From JADLBR01 sp964651705 (GTDB lineage Bacteria > Verrucomicrobiota > Verrucomicrobiia > JADLBR01): a DNA stretch of 64,000 nt. Under the pieces are notes generated by a model. The model searched no databases. It had not been told where the DNA came from and saw nothing but the letters and a program-made list of their open reading frames with translations. The translations under genes were made by a program, and so were the position numbers. Within the stretch, counting starts at the first letter, position 1. Each line of letters begins with the position of its first letter. Of the stretch, positions 49,735 to 59,292 are shown piece after piece. The stretch lies in the NCBI GenBank assembly GCA_964651705.1, contig CAZYWZ010000011.1, forward strand, positions 24,049 through 88,048, read 5' to 3'.

Positions 49735-52338
49735 ATGGTGCGTTCCCGTCTGGTTCGAGGGTTTCTGTCGGTGCTCGTCCTTGCCCGTGCGCCGATGGGC
49801 GCGGCGGAACCTCCCGGGGGGTGGTTTCCGTTTGTCATGTCCCCGCTGGATAACCCGGTGGCCAGCCCGGTGGACGTGTCGTTCCTGAACGGCGGGCCGG
49901 CAACGCGGCGGATCTTGGCCAAGGATGGCCGATTCGTGGACGAGGCGGGAAAGCGCGTGCGCTTTCTCGGCGTGAACATCACCTTCGCGGGGTGTTTTCC
50001 CGAGAAGGAGGCGGCGACGAAGATCGCGCGGCGGCTGGCGCAACTGGGGTTCAACGTGGTGCGTTTCCACCACATGGACGCGAGGGACATCTGGCTGCCG
50101 GACCAGTCGGCGCTGGATCCCGAGAAGCTGGATCGCCTGGACTGGTTCCTGCACCAGTTGAAGGAGAATGGGGTCTACGCGAACCTGAACCTGCACGTCT
50201 CGCGCACCTACCCGGGGCTAAAGGAGGCGAATCTGCCATATGGCTACCGCTACGGGAAGATGGTGGATCGGTTCTATGAGCCATTCATTGTCCTGCAGGA
50301 GGAATTTGCCAGCGCCCTGCTGGACCGCGTCAATCCCCACACGAAACTGCGCGTGGCGGACGATCCCGCGGTGGCGTTCGTCGAGATGAATAACGAGAAC
50401 ACGCTGCTCGCCATGCGCGGGGAGGCGATCGCGGGATTGTCGGGGCCCTATCGCGCGGCATTGGAGGCGAAATGGCGGGGGTGGCTGAAGGGGCGCTATC
50501 CCGATGCCGCCTCGCTTCGGGAGGCCTGGGTTTCCGGCGCGGAGGCGCCGGGGGCCGAGATGCTAAAGAATGGCGGGTTCGCGTCGGGCCTGGAGGGCTG
50601 GAGCCCGCAGGGGCCGAAGAAAGATGTCTGCACGCTGGCGGTGGGCGAGGGCCCGGATGGCGGCCGGGCGGCGGTGTTCGGGGTGCTCAAGACCCCGGCC
50701 CAGTCCTACGGCAACCAGCTGCATCAGGTCGGCCTGAACCTCGAGGAGGGCCGCACCTATACCCTGCGGTTCCAGGGGCGCGCCGACCCGCCCCGCGAGA
50801 TCTCCGCCTACCTCTCCTTCGCCGATGGCCCGTGGACCGCGGTGGCCGAGCGGCACTCCGTGAGACTGGATAAGCGCTGGGCGGAGAAAGTCGCCATATT
50901 CAAAGTCCGGGGCGTGGATCCGGCGCACCGCACGCGGCTGAGCCTCGGGCTCGGGGCGGCGACGGGCGAGGTGGCCTTTGCCGCCGTCTCGTTGCGTCCC
51001 GGCCGTCCCGAGTTTCGCCTGCCGGATGGCGGCATCGATGCCCTGGGCCTGGTCGAGGCGCATTGGCCGCCGCGGGCCGTCGCCGACTTCCGCGAGGCGC
51101 TGGTGGATATCGAGCGGGAGACCGTCGGCCGCGTCGCGCGCCACATCCGCGAGAAGATCGGCCTCAAGTCCCTCCTGTGCGACACGCAGGCCAGCTACGG
51201 CGGCTGCTGGGGGTTGCGGCGCGAGCTGGCGGTCAGCGATTACATCGACATGCACGCCTATTGGCAGCACCCGCGATTCCCCGGCAAACCCTGGGACTCC
51301 AATAATTGGAACATCCCGAACACCTCGATGGTCGCCGACCCGCAAGGGGGGACCTTCGGGCGGCTGGCGCTCTATCGGGGAGCTGGCCGGGCCTACTCCG
51401 TGAGCGAATACAACCACCCCGCGCCAAACGATCAGGCCGCCGAGCTGTTCCCCATGCTCGGCGCCTTTGCCGCGGCACAGGACTGGGACGCCGTCTATCA
51501 GTTCAGCTATTTGAATTCCGGCAACGCCGGCAACGGCAAGATCAACGGCTACTTTGAATTGGCGCACCACGCGGCCCAGTTGGTCTTTGCGCCGATCGCC
51601 GCGGTCATGTTCCGCGAGGGAGGCGTGGCCCCGCTGCCCGAGACCCTCGCGGTGGCCTTCCCCCTCGAGGGCATGCGGGACCACTTGGAGAGCGACTGGA
51701 TCACCGCGGACAAGTGGGTCGCCGCCTCTGGCGCGATCCCCGGCGCCATCCTTTCCCGCCGCACCGCCTCCAGGATCGTGGAGTCCGGCCCCGGTCCCAT
51801 GCTCGAGCCTCCCGCCAGCGCCCCCGCCGATGGCCACCTCATCCACTCGCCCCAGCTGCGCTGGAATCCGTCCGGCGAGCACCCCGACTTTGTCGTCAAT
51901 GCCCCCTCCGTCCGCGCCGCCGTCGGCGTTATCGGGGGCCGCCGTCTCGAGCTCGGCGATGTGGCATTCGATATCCAATTGCCCCCGAAATCCTGGGCCT
52001 GCGCCGCCATCGCCGCGCTCGATGGAAAGCCCATCGCCGAATCGTCCCGCATGCTGCTGGCCCTCGCCACCCGGGCGGAGAATTCGGGCATGGTCTGGGA
52101 TGCCGGGCGCACCACCCTCGGCAGAAACTGGGGCGACGCCCCCGTCATCGCCCAGGGCGTCCCCGCCGCCATCCGACTGCCCGGCGCCGGCCAACCGACC
52201 GTCACCGCCCTCGACCCCAGGGGCGAGCGCGCCGCAAGCGTCCCGATAAAACGTGCCACCGGGGGCTGGGGCCTCGCCGTCGGACCCGACCACCGGACCC
52301 TCTGGTACGCCATCGAACGGCCCGCGCCAAAAAAATGA
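49735..52338 (+). CDS. Exported glycoside-hydrolase-like protein with carbohydrate-binding domain
   Basis: An 867-residue protein with a signal peptide (about residues 8-24). Residues ~40-270 look like a TIM-barrel glycoside hydrolase of the GH5/cellulase type: VRFLGVNITFAGCFPEKEAA, LAQLGFNVVRFHHMDARDIW, and VAFVEMNNENTL with the Asn-Glu that normally holds the acid/base. A CBM-like beta sandwich follows (about 280-430, beginning LKNGGFASGLEGWSPQ). The second half has no assigned domain; SVSEYNHPAPND might hold the nucleophile Glu. The likely role is cleavage of plant or microbial polysaccharide outside the cell. The upstream base context lacks a clear ribosome site, so the start is approximate. 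Confidence 0.75.
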   Translation: MVRSRLVRGFLSVLVLARAPMGAAEPPGGWFPFVMSPLDNPVASPVDVSFLNGGPATRRILAKDGRFVDEAGKRVRFLGVNITFAGCFPEKEAATKIARRLAQLGFNVVRFHHMDARDIWLPDQSALDPEKLDRLDWFLHQLKENGVYANLNLHVSRTYPGLKEANLPYGYRYGKMVDRFYEPFIVLQEEFASALLDRVNPHTKLRVADDPAVAFVEMNNENTLLAMRGEAIAGLSGPYRAALEAKWRGWLKGRYPDAASLREAWVSGAEAPGAEMLKNGGFASGLEGWSPQGPKKDVCTLAVGEGPDGGRAAVFGVLKTPAQSYGNQLHQVGLNLEEGRTYTLRFQGRADPPREISAYLSFADGPWTAVAERHSVRLDKRWAEKVAIFKVRGVDPAHRTRLSLGLGAATGEVAFAAVSLRPGRPEFRLPDGGIDALGLVEAHWPPRAVADFREALVDIERETVGRVARHIREKIGLKSLLCDTQASYGGCWGLRRELAVSDYIDMHAYWQHPRFPGKPWDSNNWNIPNTSMVADPQGGTFGRLALYRGAGRAYSVSEYNHPAPNDQAAELFPMLGAFAAAQDWDAVYQFSYLNSGNAGNGKINGYFELAHHAAQLVFAPIAAVMFREGGVAPLPETLAVAFPLEGMRDHLESDWITADKWVAASGAIPGAILSRRTASRIVESGPGPMLEPPASAPADGHLIHSPQLRWNPSGEHPDFVVNAPSVRAAVGVIGGRRLELGDVAFDIQLPPKSWACAAIAALDGKPIAESSRMLLALATRAENSGMVWDAGRTTLGRNWGDAPVIAQGVPAAIRLPGAGQPTVTALDPRGERAASVPIKRATGGWGLAVGPDHRTLWYAIERPAPKK

Positions 52339-52402
52339 GGTTTTCTAACTTGCTCTTCAAAGCATCATTAGCCACCCTTTTCCCCCACGAACGGAGATGA
52401 CC

Positions 52403-55400
52403 ATGCCCAAGACCGCAACGCAACCCGCAACGAAGACATCTGGCAACGGGGCCCCGGCCCGGCACCGGAATACGGTGACCGTGGATGGCAACGAGGCCGC
52501 CGCCTCGATCGCCTATCGGCTCAGCGAACTCTGTGCCATCTACCCGATCACCCCCTCGAGCCCGATGGGTGAATTCGCCGACGAGTGGGCCGCGCAGGGC
52601 AAGCCCAACCTCTGGGGCACCGTCCCGCAGATCACCCAGATGCAATCTGAGGCCGGCGTCGCCGGCGCCATCCACGGCATGGTCCAGGCCGGTTCGCTGG
52701 CCACCACCTTCACCGCCTCCCAGGGCCTCCTGCTCATGATCCCCGACATGTACAAGATCGCCGGGGAACTCACGCCCTTCGTGCTGCACGTCACCGCCCG
52801 GACGCTCGCCGCGCACGCCCTGTCGATCTTTGGCGACCACTCCGATGTCATGTCGGTCCGGCAGACGGGCTTCGCCCTCCTCGCCTCCGGCAGCGTCCAG
52901 GAGGCCCACGACCTCGCGCTCGTGTCCCACGCCGCCACCCTCAAATCCCGCGTCCCGTTCCTGCACTTCTTCGACGGGTTCCGCACCTCGCACGAGGTCC
53001 AGCGCATCGAGTTCATCGAGAACGACGTGCTGGAGCAGATGGTGGATGCCGAGGCGATCGTCGCCCATTACGGGCGCGCGCTGAGCCCCGACCACCCCGT
53101 GCTCCGCGGCACGGCCCAGAACCCCGACGCCTTCTTCCAGGCGCGCGAGGCCATCAACGGCTACTACGACCGCCTCCCCGCGATCGTCCAGGAGGAGATG
53201 GATCGCCTCGGCAAACTGATCGGGAGAAATTATCGGCTCTTCGATTACGTCGGCCACCCCGAGGCCGAGAACGTGATCGTGATCATGGGTTCCGGCGCGG
53301 AGACCGTCGCCGAGACGGTCGAGTGGCTCACCGCCCGCGGGGACAAGGTCGGCGCCGTGATCGTGAGGCTCTATCGCCCCTTCAGCGCGGAGGCCTTCGT
53401 CGAGGCGTTGCCGCAGACGACCCGCCGCATCGCGGTCCTCGACCGCACGAAAGAGCCGGGCGCCGTCGGCGAGCCCCTGTACCAGGATGTCATCACCGCC
53501 CTCGCCGAGCGCGGGGCGGGGTGCTGGCGCGACGAGAAGCTCCCGGACGTCGTCGGCGGCCGCTACGGCCTCTCCTCGAAGGAGTTCACGCCCGCGATGG
53601 TGAAGGCCATCTATGGCGAGCTGGCCACCGGCCAGGCGAAGCGGCATTTCACCGTCGGCATCACCGATGACGTCACGCACCTCTCGATCCCCTGGGACCC
53701 GGAGTTCGACATCGAGTCCGGAGATGTCTCCCGCTCGCTGTTCTACGGGCTCGGGGCCGACGGCACCGTCGGCGCGAACAAGAATTCCATCAAGATCATC
53801 GGCACCGACACCGACCTCTACGCGCAGGGCTATTTCGTCTACGACTCGAAGAAGTCCGGCGCGGTGACCGTGTCGCACCTGCGCTTCAGCCCGAAGCCGA
53901 TCCGCGCGCCCTACCTGGTCCGCACCGCGAACTTCGTGGCCTGCCACCAGTGGCATCTCATGGAGCAGCTCGACGTGCTCGAGTGCGCCGCGCCCGGCGC
54001 CGTCTTCCTGCTCAATAGCCCGCACGGCCCCGCGGACGTCTGGGACAAGCTGTCCGCGGAAGTCCAGGGCCAGATCGTCGAGAAAAGACTCAAATTTTTT
54101 GTGATCGACGCGTACGCCGTGGCCCGGGACACCGGCATGGGCGGGCGCATCAACACGATCATGCAGACCTGCTTCTTCGCCATCTCCGGCGTCCTGCCGC
54201 GCGAGCAGGCGATCGAGAGGATCAAATACACCATCGAGAAGACCTACGCGCGCAAGGGCCAGCACGTCGTCGAGCAGAACTTCAAGGCCGTCGACTCGAC
54301 GCTGGCGAATCTCCACGAGGTGAAGGTCCCGGCCAAGATCTCGTCCGGCCACCACCGCCCGCCGCCGGTCTCGTCGGCCGCGCCGGATTTTGTCCAGCGC
54401 GTGACCGCCGTGATGATGCAGGGCAAGGGCGACCTGCTGCCCGTGAGCGCGTTCCCCGTGGACGGCACCTGGCCGACCGCCACCACCCGCTGGGAGAAGC
54501 GCAACCTCGCGCTCGAGATCCCGGTCTGGGATCCGGCCATCTGCATCCAGTGCAACAAGTGCGTGATGGTCTGCCCCCACGCCGCCATCCGCGCCAAGTT
54601 CTACCCCGAGGACCTGCTCAAGGGCGCGCCGGAGACGTTCAAGTCCGCGGCCTTCCGCTCCAAGGACCACCCCGGCAACCGCTTCACCATCCAGGTGGCC
54701 CCGGAGGATTGCACCGGCTGCGAGCTGTGCATCGTGGTCTGCCCCGCCAAGGACAAGACCAACCCGAAGCACAAGGCCCTCGACGCCCACCCCCAGCCGC
54801 CCATCGTCGACCAGGAGCGCGAGAACTACGCCTTCTTCCTGGACAAACTCCCGAACCCGGACCGCGCCGGCCTGGCGCCGACCGAGGTCAAATCCTCGCA
54901 ATTCATGGAGCCGCTATTCGAGTACTCGGGCGCCTGCGCGGGCTGCGGCGAGACCCCCTACGTGAAACTCGTCAGCCAGCTCTTCGGCGACCGGGCGATC
55001 ATCGCCAACGCCACGGGATGCTCCTCGATCTACGGCGGCAACCTTCCGACCACCCCCTACACCGTCAATGCCGACGGGCGCGGGCCGGCCTGGTCCAACT
55101 CGCTCTTCGAGGATAACGCCGAGTTCGGCGTGGGCATGCGGTTCGCGATCGACCAGAAGCGCGAGCAGGCCGCCGACCTCATCCGGCGCCACGCGGGCGT
55201 CCTCGGCGACAAGCTGGTCGAGGAATTGCTCTCCAACCCGCAGAAGACCGAGGCGGAGATCGCGGCGCAGCGCGAGCGCGTCAAGGCGCTCCGCGGGCTG
55301 GCCAAGAAATTGCCTGCCAAGGAGGCGCTGCGGCTGGGGTCGCTGGCCGACTACCTCGTGCGCAAGAGCGTGTGGGTCTTCGGCGGCGATGGCTGGGCCT

Positions 55401-56050
55401 ACGACATCGGCTTCGGCGGGCTGGACCACGTGCTCTCGCAGGGCAAGGACGTCAACATCCTCGTCCTCGACACCGAGGTCTATTCGAACACCGGCGGGCA
55501 GGCCTCGAAGGCCACCGCCATGGGCGCGGTGGCGAAGTTCGCCGCGGCGGGCAAGGAGCGCCAGAAGAAGGACCTCGGCTTCCTGGCGATGACCTACGGC
55601 GACGTGTACGTCGCGACCGTCGCCTTCGGCGCGAAGGATTTGCAGACGACGCGGGCCTTCGCCGAGGCCGAGGCCTATCCCGGCACCTCGCTGATCATCG
55701 CCTACAGCCACTGCATCGCGCACGGCTACTCGCTCAGGCAGGGCCTCGAGCAGCAGAAGCTCGCGGTCGAGACCGGCTACTGGCCGCTGTATCGCTTCGA
55801 TCCCAACCGGCGCGGCACCTCCGAATCGCCGCTCGTCATCGATTCGGCGCCGCCGCGCATCCCGCTGAACAAGTTCATCGACAACGAGGCGCGGTACCGC
55901 GCGCTGCACCAGACCCACCCGCAGCGCGCCGCGGCGCTGGCCGAGCGCGCCCAGAAGGGCGTCCGGGATCACTTCAAACTGCTCCAGCAACTCGCCGAGA
56001 CCTATCGAGGCGATGGGGCGGCCCAAACCAACGGAGGATCGCACGCATGA
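52403..56050 (+). CDS. nifJ: Pyruvate:ferredoxin (flavodoxin) oxidoreductase, single-chain
   Basis: A protein of about 1215 residues with the fused domain order of NifJ. The N-terminal pyrimidine-binding part holds IYPITPSSPMGEFADEWAA (about residues 44-63), and two ferredoxin-type 4Fe-4S clusters follow (C714, C717, C720, C724 and C770, C773, C776, C780). The TPP domain carries cluster ligands C845 and C848 (CAGCGETPY) and the thiamine motif GDGWAYDIGFGGLDHVLSQG (about 995). It converts pyruvate and CoA to acetyl-CoA and CO2 while reducing ferredoxin or flavodoxin, a hallmark of anaerobic metabolism. ATG 52403 has GGAG seven bases upstream; ATG 52397 is the alternative. Its stop overlaps the next gene. 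Confidence 0.95.
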   Translation: MPKTATQPATKTSGNGAPARHRNTVTVDGNEAAASIAYRLSELCAIYPITPSSPMGEFADEWAAQGKPNLWGTVPQITQMQSEAGVAGAIHGMVQAGSLATTFTASQGLLLMIPDMYKIAGELTPFVLHVTARTLAAHALSIFGDHSDVMSVRQTGFALLASGSVQEAHDLALVSHAATLKSRVPFLHFFDGFRTSHEVQRIEFIENDVLEQMVDAEAIVAHYGRALSPDHPVLRGTAQNPDAFFQAREAINGYYDRLPAIVQEEMDRLGKLIGRNYRLFDYVGHPEAENVIVIMGSGAETVAETVEWLTARGDKVGAVIVRLYRPFSAEAFVEALPQTTRRIAVLDRTKEPGAVGEPLYQDVITALAERGAGCWRDEKLPDVVGGRYGLSSKEFTPAMVKAIYGELATGQAKRHFTVGITDDVTHLSIPWDPEFDIESGDVSRSLFYGLGADGTVGANKNSIKIIGTDTDLYAQGYFVYDSKKSGAVTVSHLRFSPKPIRAPYLVRTANFVACHQWHLMEQLDVLECAAPGAVFLLNSPHGPADVWDKLSAEVQGQIVEKRLKFFVIDAYAVARDTGMGGRINTIMQTCFFAISGVLPREQAIERIKYTIEKTYARKGQHVVEQNFKAVDSTLANLHEVKVPAKISSGHHRPPPVSSAAPDFVQRVTAVMMQGKGDLLPVSAFPVDGTWPTATTRWEKRNLALEIPVWDPAICIQCNKCVMVCPHAAIRAKFYPEDLLKGAPETFKSAAFRSKDHPGNRFTIQVAPEDCTGCELCIVVCPAKDKTNPKHKALDAHPQPPIVDQERENYAFFLDKLPNPDRAGLAPTEVKSSQFMEPLFEYSGACAGCGETPYVKLVSQLFGDRAIIANATGCSSIYGGNLPTTPYTVNADGRGPAWSNSLFEDNAEFGVGMRFAIDQKREQAADLIRRHAGVLGDKLVEELLSNPQKTEAEIAAQRERVKALRGLAKKLPAKEALRLGSLADYLVRKSVWVFGGDGWAYDIGFGGLDHVLSQGKDVNILVLDTEVYSNTGGQASKATAMGAVAKFAAAGKERQKKDLGFLAMTYGDVYVATVAFGAKDLQTTRAFAEAEAYPGTSLIIAYSHCIAHGYSLRQGLEQQKLAVETGYWPLYRFDPNRRGTSESPLVIDSAPPRIPLNKFIDNEARYRALHQTHPQRAAALAERAQKGVRDHFKLLQQLAETYRGDGAAQTNGGSHA

Positions 56051-57045
56051 ACCCGCGCCTAGAAACCGAATTCCTCGGACTCAAGCTCCGAAACCCGCTG
56101 CTCGTCGGCGCCAGCCCGCTGGCCGATAGCGCGGAGGTCGCCGTCGAACTGCAGGAGCGTGGCGCCGCCGCGATCGTCATGCGCTCGCTGTTCGAGGAGC
56201 AGATCGATATCGAGAGCCGCGCCGGCGAGGCCTTCATCGAGTCGCACGGGGAGTCCTTCGCCGAGGCGACCAGCTACTTCCCCTCGGTGGCAGAGTACGT
56301 GCTGGGGCCAGAGGAGTACCTGCGCCAGCTGGAGGAATTGAAGAGGAAGCTCGAGATCCCCGTGGTCGCGTCGCTCAACGGCGTGACGGTCGGCGGCTGG
56401 ACCGAGTACGCCAAGCGGATGGAGGGCTCCGGCGCCGACGCGCTGGAGCTGAACTTCTATTTCCTGCCGACCGATCCCGCCGAGTCCGGGCAGCAGGTGG
56501 AGGACAGGCTCGCGGAGGTCGTCGCCGCAGTCCGCGCGCAAATCAAGATCCCTCTCGCGGTGAAGCTGTCGCCGTTCTATAGCTCGCTGCCCAACCTCAT
56601 CCGCCGCATGTCTAGCCTCGGCGCGGAAGGGGTGGTGATCTTCAACCGATTCTACCAGCCCGACATCGACATCGAGATGCTGGAGGCCAGCCCGCGGATC
56701 AACCTCTCGCACTCCAGCGAGCTGCTGCTGCGGCTCCGGTGGCTGGCGATCCTCCATGGGCAGGGCCCTGTCGGCCTGTGCTCCACCGGCGGCGTCCACA
56801 CGCCCGAGGACCTGATCAAGACCCTCATGGCGGGAGCCGACACGGTGCAGATCGTCTCGCTGCTGCTCCGCCACGGCGCCAAGCAGGTCCAGGTCCTGCT
56901 CGAGGGCCTTTCCCGGTGGATGCAGGAGCACGAGTACACCGACATCAAGCAGCTCCGGGGCTGCATGAGCCTCCAGAAATGCCCCGACCCCTCGGTCTTC
57001 GAGCGCGCCAATTACATGCGCGTCCTCCAGGGCTGGCAGGCGTAA
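56047..57045 (+). CDS. Dihydroorotate-dehydrogenase-like flavoprotein coupled to nifJ
   Basis: A 332-residue FMN-binding TIM barrel: LRNPLLVGASPLADSAE at the start, ALELNFYFLPTDP in place of the usual ALELNxSCPN, IPLAVKLSPFYSS, and the phosphate-binding STGGVHTPEDLIKTLMAGAD. Members with this altered motif are called dihydroorotate-dehydrogenase-like and occur beside nifJ in several anaerobes; they probably do not make pyrimidines. The start codon overlaps the nifJ stop (ATGA), so the two are made together. An electron-transfer or NAD(P)H-linked partner of the oxidoreductase is plausible but unproven. Confidence 0.85.
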   Translation: MNPRLETEFLGLKLRNPLLVGASPLADSAEVAVELQERGAAAIVMRSLFEEQIDIESRAGEAFIESHGESFAEATSYFPSVAEYVLGPEEYLRQLEELKRKLEIPVVASLNGVTVGGWTEYAKRMEGSGADALELNFYFLPTDPAESGQQVEDRLAEVVAAVRAQIKIPLAVKLSPFYSSLPNLIRRMSSLGAEGVVIFNRFYQPDIDIEMLEASPRINLSHSSELLLRLRWLAILHGQGPVGLCSTGGVHTPEDLIKTLMAGADTVQIVSLLLRHGAKQVQVLLEGLSRWMQEHEYTDIKQLRGCMSLQKCPDPSVFERANYMRVLQGWQA

Positions 57046-57049
57046 GGGC

Positions 57050-57263
57050 CGACTCGAAAATTCCAGACGTAGCCACGGCCGTGAGGCCGTGGACCCCCAC
57101 CGCGCGGCCCTTCCGTGACCGGAGGGGCTACATTTTTCTCCCCGGTGGTGCCCCGTGCGCGGGGCATGATGGCTGGATCGAAACTCCAAGTGTCGCCGCG
57201 GTCGTCAGACCGCGGGCGCGTTGGTCCAGCGCCCGGGCCCATCGGCGGCCCGATGGGCTCCTT
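57050..57263. repeat. Array of hairpin repeats (type II, inverted type III, type II)
   Basis: The first type II unit begins GACTCGAAAATTCCAGACGT and has the stem CCACGGCC-GTGA-GGCCGTGG (57073-57092). Next is a minus-strand type III unit (57131-57175), then a second type II unit with stems CCGCGGTC-GTCA-GACCGCGG (57196-57215) and GCCCATCGG-CGGC-CCGATGGGC (57237-57258). The array occupies most of the 302 bp between the convergent DHOD-like and HEAT-repeat genes. Confidence 0.85.
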
Positions 57264-57310
57264 TCGGTGCGCCAGTGGCGCCCCGCCGCGCTGGACGGGC
57301 CGCAGGCGGA

Positions 57311-57340
57311 ATCCTGCCCGCGCCGACAGGCGAGCAGGAT
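57311..57340 (-). terminator. Candidate hairpin terminator after the HEAT-repeat gene
   Basis: ATCCTGC...GCAGGAT with the inner stem CGCC-GACA-GGCG lies eight bases past the stop of the minus-strand gene. No T run follows, so it might only protect the mRNA end. Confidence 0.35.
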
Positions 57341-57347
57341 CGTCCGA

Positions 57348-59264
57348 TCACTTCTTCCTTTTGGCCAGCGCGGCCTTGGCCTCGGCGCCGACGTCCGGGT
57401 CGCCGGACAATGCCTCCAGCAGTTTGTTGGCCTCGCCGGCCTTCATGCTGCCGAGGGCGGCGACGATGAGCTTCTTCTCGTCCGGGCGCTTGGCGGCGGC
57501 CAGGGCCTCTTTGGCCAGCGCGATGCGCTCTTTGCCGGAGGGGCCGTCGATGTTGAGGATCTTGGCGATGCCGCGCATGGCGAGGACGTAAGGTTTCGCG
57601 TCGGCCGGGGATTCCTGGGCGATCTTGAGCAAGGGCTGGCCCGCGGCAAAGTTCGGCCAAGCCGAGAGCGCGCGCAGGGCGGCGTCGCGGACGCCCTGGT
57701 CGGGGTCGGCGAAGGCCTTCACGGTCTCGTCGAGCGCAGCCTGGCTGGGAGAGGCGGGGAGCATGCCGACGAGCTCGGCGCGGTTGGCGGGGGAGGTGGC
57801 GCGGGACATGGCGGAGCGGATGGCATCCAGGGCGGCCGCCTGGTCTGGGGAGCGCGTGGCGATGGCGCCCGCCGCGGCCTGCGCCTTGGATCTCCCCGTC
57901 GCGTCGGCCGAGGTGGCGACGATCTCCAACAGCGGTTTCAGCTCGGCGGCGGTCCCGACGGCCTTGAGCCCGTCGAGCGCGGCATCGCGGAGACCCGCGT
58001 CGCTGGCCTTGGCGAGGGCGCCGAAGGTCGCCGCGGTCCCGGCGGGATTGCGCGCCGCCAGCGCCCGGATCGCTGCCAGGGCGATCGGATCGGAACCCCC
58101 TCTGGCGGCCTGGATCAATTTCGCATCCAGCGCGGCATCGCGCGCCGCCGCCAGCGCGCGCTCGGCCGCGGATTGCTCGTCCTTATCCCCATTGGCCAAC
58201 CGGTCCAGCAGGGGCTCGAGGGCGTCGGCGCCTCCCGCCTTGCCGAGGGCCACGATCGCCGCCGTGCGCGCCCCGGCATCCGGGGATTTGAGCAATGCCT
58301 CCAGCGCGGGGGCCGCCACCTTCGCCCCCGCCTCGCCCGCTATCGTCGCGGCCATGGCCTGCAGGCCGGGCGCCAGGGCCGGGATGGCGTCGATCGCGGA
58401 TTTCTGGAGCGCGGCATCGCTGGAGTCGATCGCGAGCCGGAGCGCGGCCGCGGCGACGTCGGCGTCCTTGTCCCGGATGGCGGCGGTGACCTTCGTCCTT
58501 CCGGCCGCCGGGTCGGCGCGCAGGAGGCGCGCCAGCGCACCGATGCGGATCCCCGGATCCCCCTGGTCGGTCATCGGACCGAGGACTTTGGCGTCCGCGG
58601 CGGGTGCGTCGAGGATCGCGGCATCGATCTGACGCTTGAGCGCCTCGGGGGCGCGGCCCTTTGCGGCGACGAGCGCGGCCACGGCCTTCGCGTCGCCGAT
58701 CTTGCCGAGGGCGAGCACCGCCGCGGAGGCCAACTTCGCATCGGCATCGCCCACCTTCTTGGCGATGGCATCGACCGCCCCCACATCGCGACGATAGGCT
58801 AGGCCGTCAATCAGGCCCCGCACCGCCACCGGATCTTTCGCCGCGGCCAATGCCGAACGCAGGGCGTCGGCGGCCTTGGGGGATGGATTCGCCTGCAGGG
58901 CGCGTCGGGCCGCGTCCCGCAACTCGGCATCGGAATCCGCCAGCAGGCCCGCGAGGGCCGAGACCGACTCCTCGCCGCCGAAGAGCCCGAGCATGCGCGC
59001 CAGCCAGACGCGCGCCGGTTGCGGGTGCGAGGGGGAGAGGAAACCGAGGCACGCCTTGGCGTAGGCCGCGCGCTCCGCCTCGGCGCCGGGCCGCGACGCC
59101 AGCGCGCCCGCATTCTGGATGCCGTCGCGCGCGGCGAGGCGCTCCTCCAGGTTGGCCGAGGCCAGATCCCCTGCCATGGCCGCGACGGTTTCGGCGGGAC
59201 TCTCGGCGCGTCCCGGGGCCAGCGCGGCGGTGAGGACGAGGACGAGGGATGCAATCTTATTCAT
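57348..59264 (-). CDS. Exported HEAT-repeat protein
   Basis: A 638-residue protein with a signal peptide (about residues 4-22, IASLVLVLTAALAPGRAE). The whole remainder is made of short helix pairs of the HEAT type, with recurring motifs such as AAIVALGKAGGADALEPLL, ASAAVLALGKIGDAKAVAAL and RDAALRALSAWPNFAAGQPL. About 14-18 repeats fit. HEAT proteins are flexible scaffolds that bind other proteins; exported ones are common in PVC bacteria. AGGAGC precedes ATG 59264. It follows the oxidoreductase gene by only 28 bases in the same direction, so it may bind or stabilise that enzyme. Confidence 0.8.
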   Translation of the reverse strand: MNKIASLVLVLTAALAPGRAESPAETVAAMAGDLASANLEERLAARDGIQNAGALASRPGAEAERAAYAKACLGFLSPSHPQPARVWLARMLGLFGGEESVSALAGLLADSDAELRDAARRALQANPSPKAADALRSALAAAKDPVAVRGLIDGLAYRRDVGAVDAIAKKVGDADAKLASAAVLALGKIGDAKAVAALVAAKGRAPEALKRQIDAAILDAPAADAKVLGPMTDQGDPGIRIGALARLLRADPAAGRTKVTAAIRDKDADVAAAALRLAIDSSDAALQKSAIDAIPALAPGLQAMAATIAGEAGAKVAAPALEALLKSPDAGARTAAIVALGKAGGADALEPLLDRLANGDKDEQSAAERALAAARDAALDAKLIQAARGGSDPIALAAIRALAARNPAGTAATFGALAKASDAGLRDAALDGLKAVGTAAELKPLLEIVATSADATGRSKAQAAAGAIATRSPDQAAALDAIRSAMSRATSPANRAELVGMLPASPSQAALDETVKAFADPDQGVRDAALRALSAWPNFAAGQPLLKIAQESPADAKPYVLAMRGIAKILNIDGPSGKERIALAKEALAAAKRPDEKKLIVAALGSMKAGEANKLLEALSGDPDVGAEAKAALAKRKK

Positions 59265-59292
59265 CGGTGTGCTCCTGGTAGCGGACATGGGA

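Noticed and set aside
52202..54901. An 899-codon open frame antisense to nifJ
   Set aside because: Very GC-rich codon-biased genes leave long open frames on the opposite strand. The translation is low in complexity and nifJ is unmistakable.
56739..58802. A 687-codon plus-strand frame opposite the HEAT-repeat gene
   Set aside because: Antisense shadow of a repetitive Ala-rich gene; the minus-strand product has a signal peptide and regular HEAT repeats.
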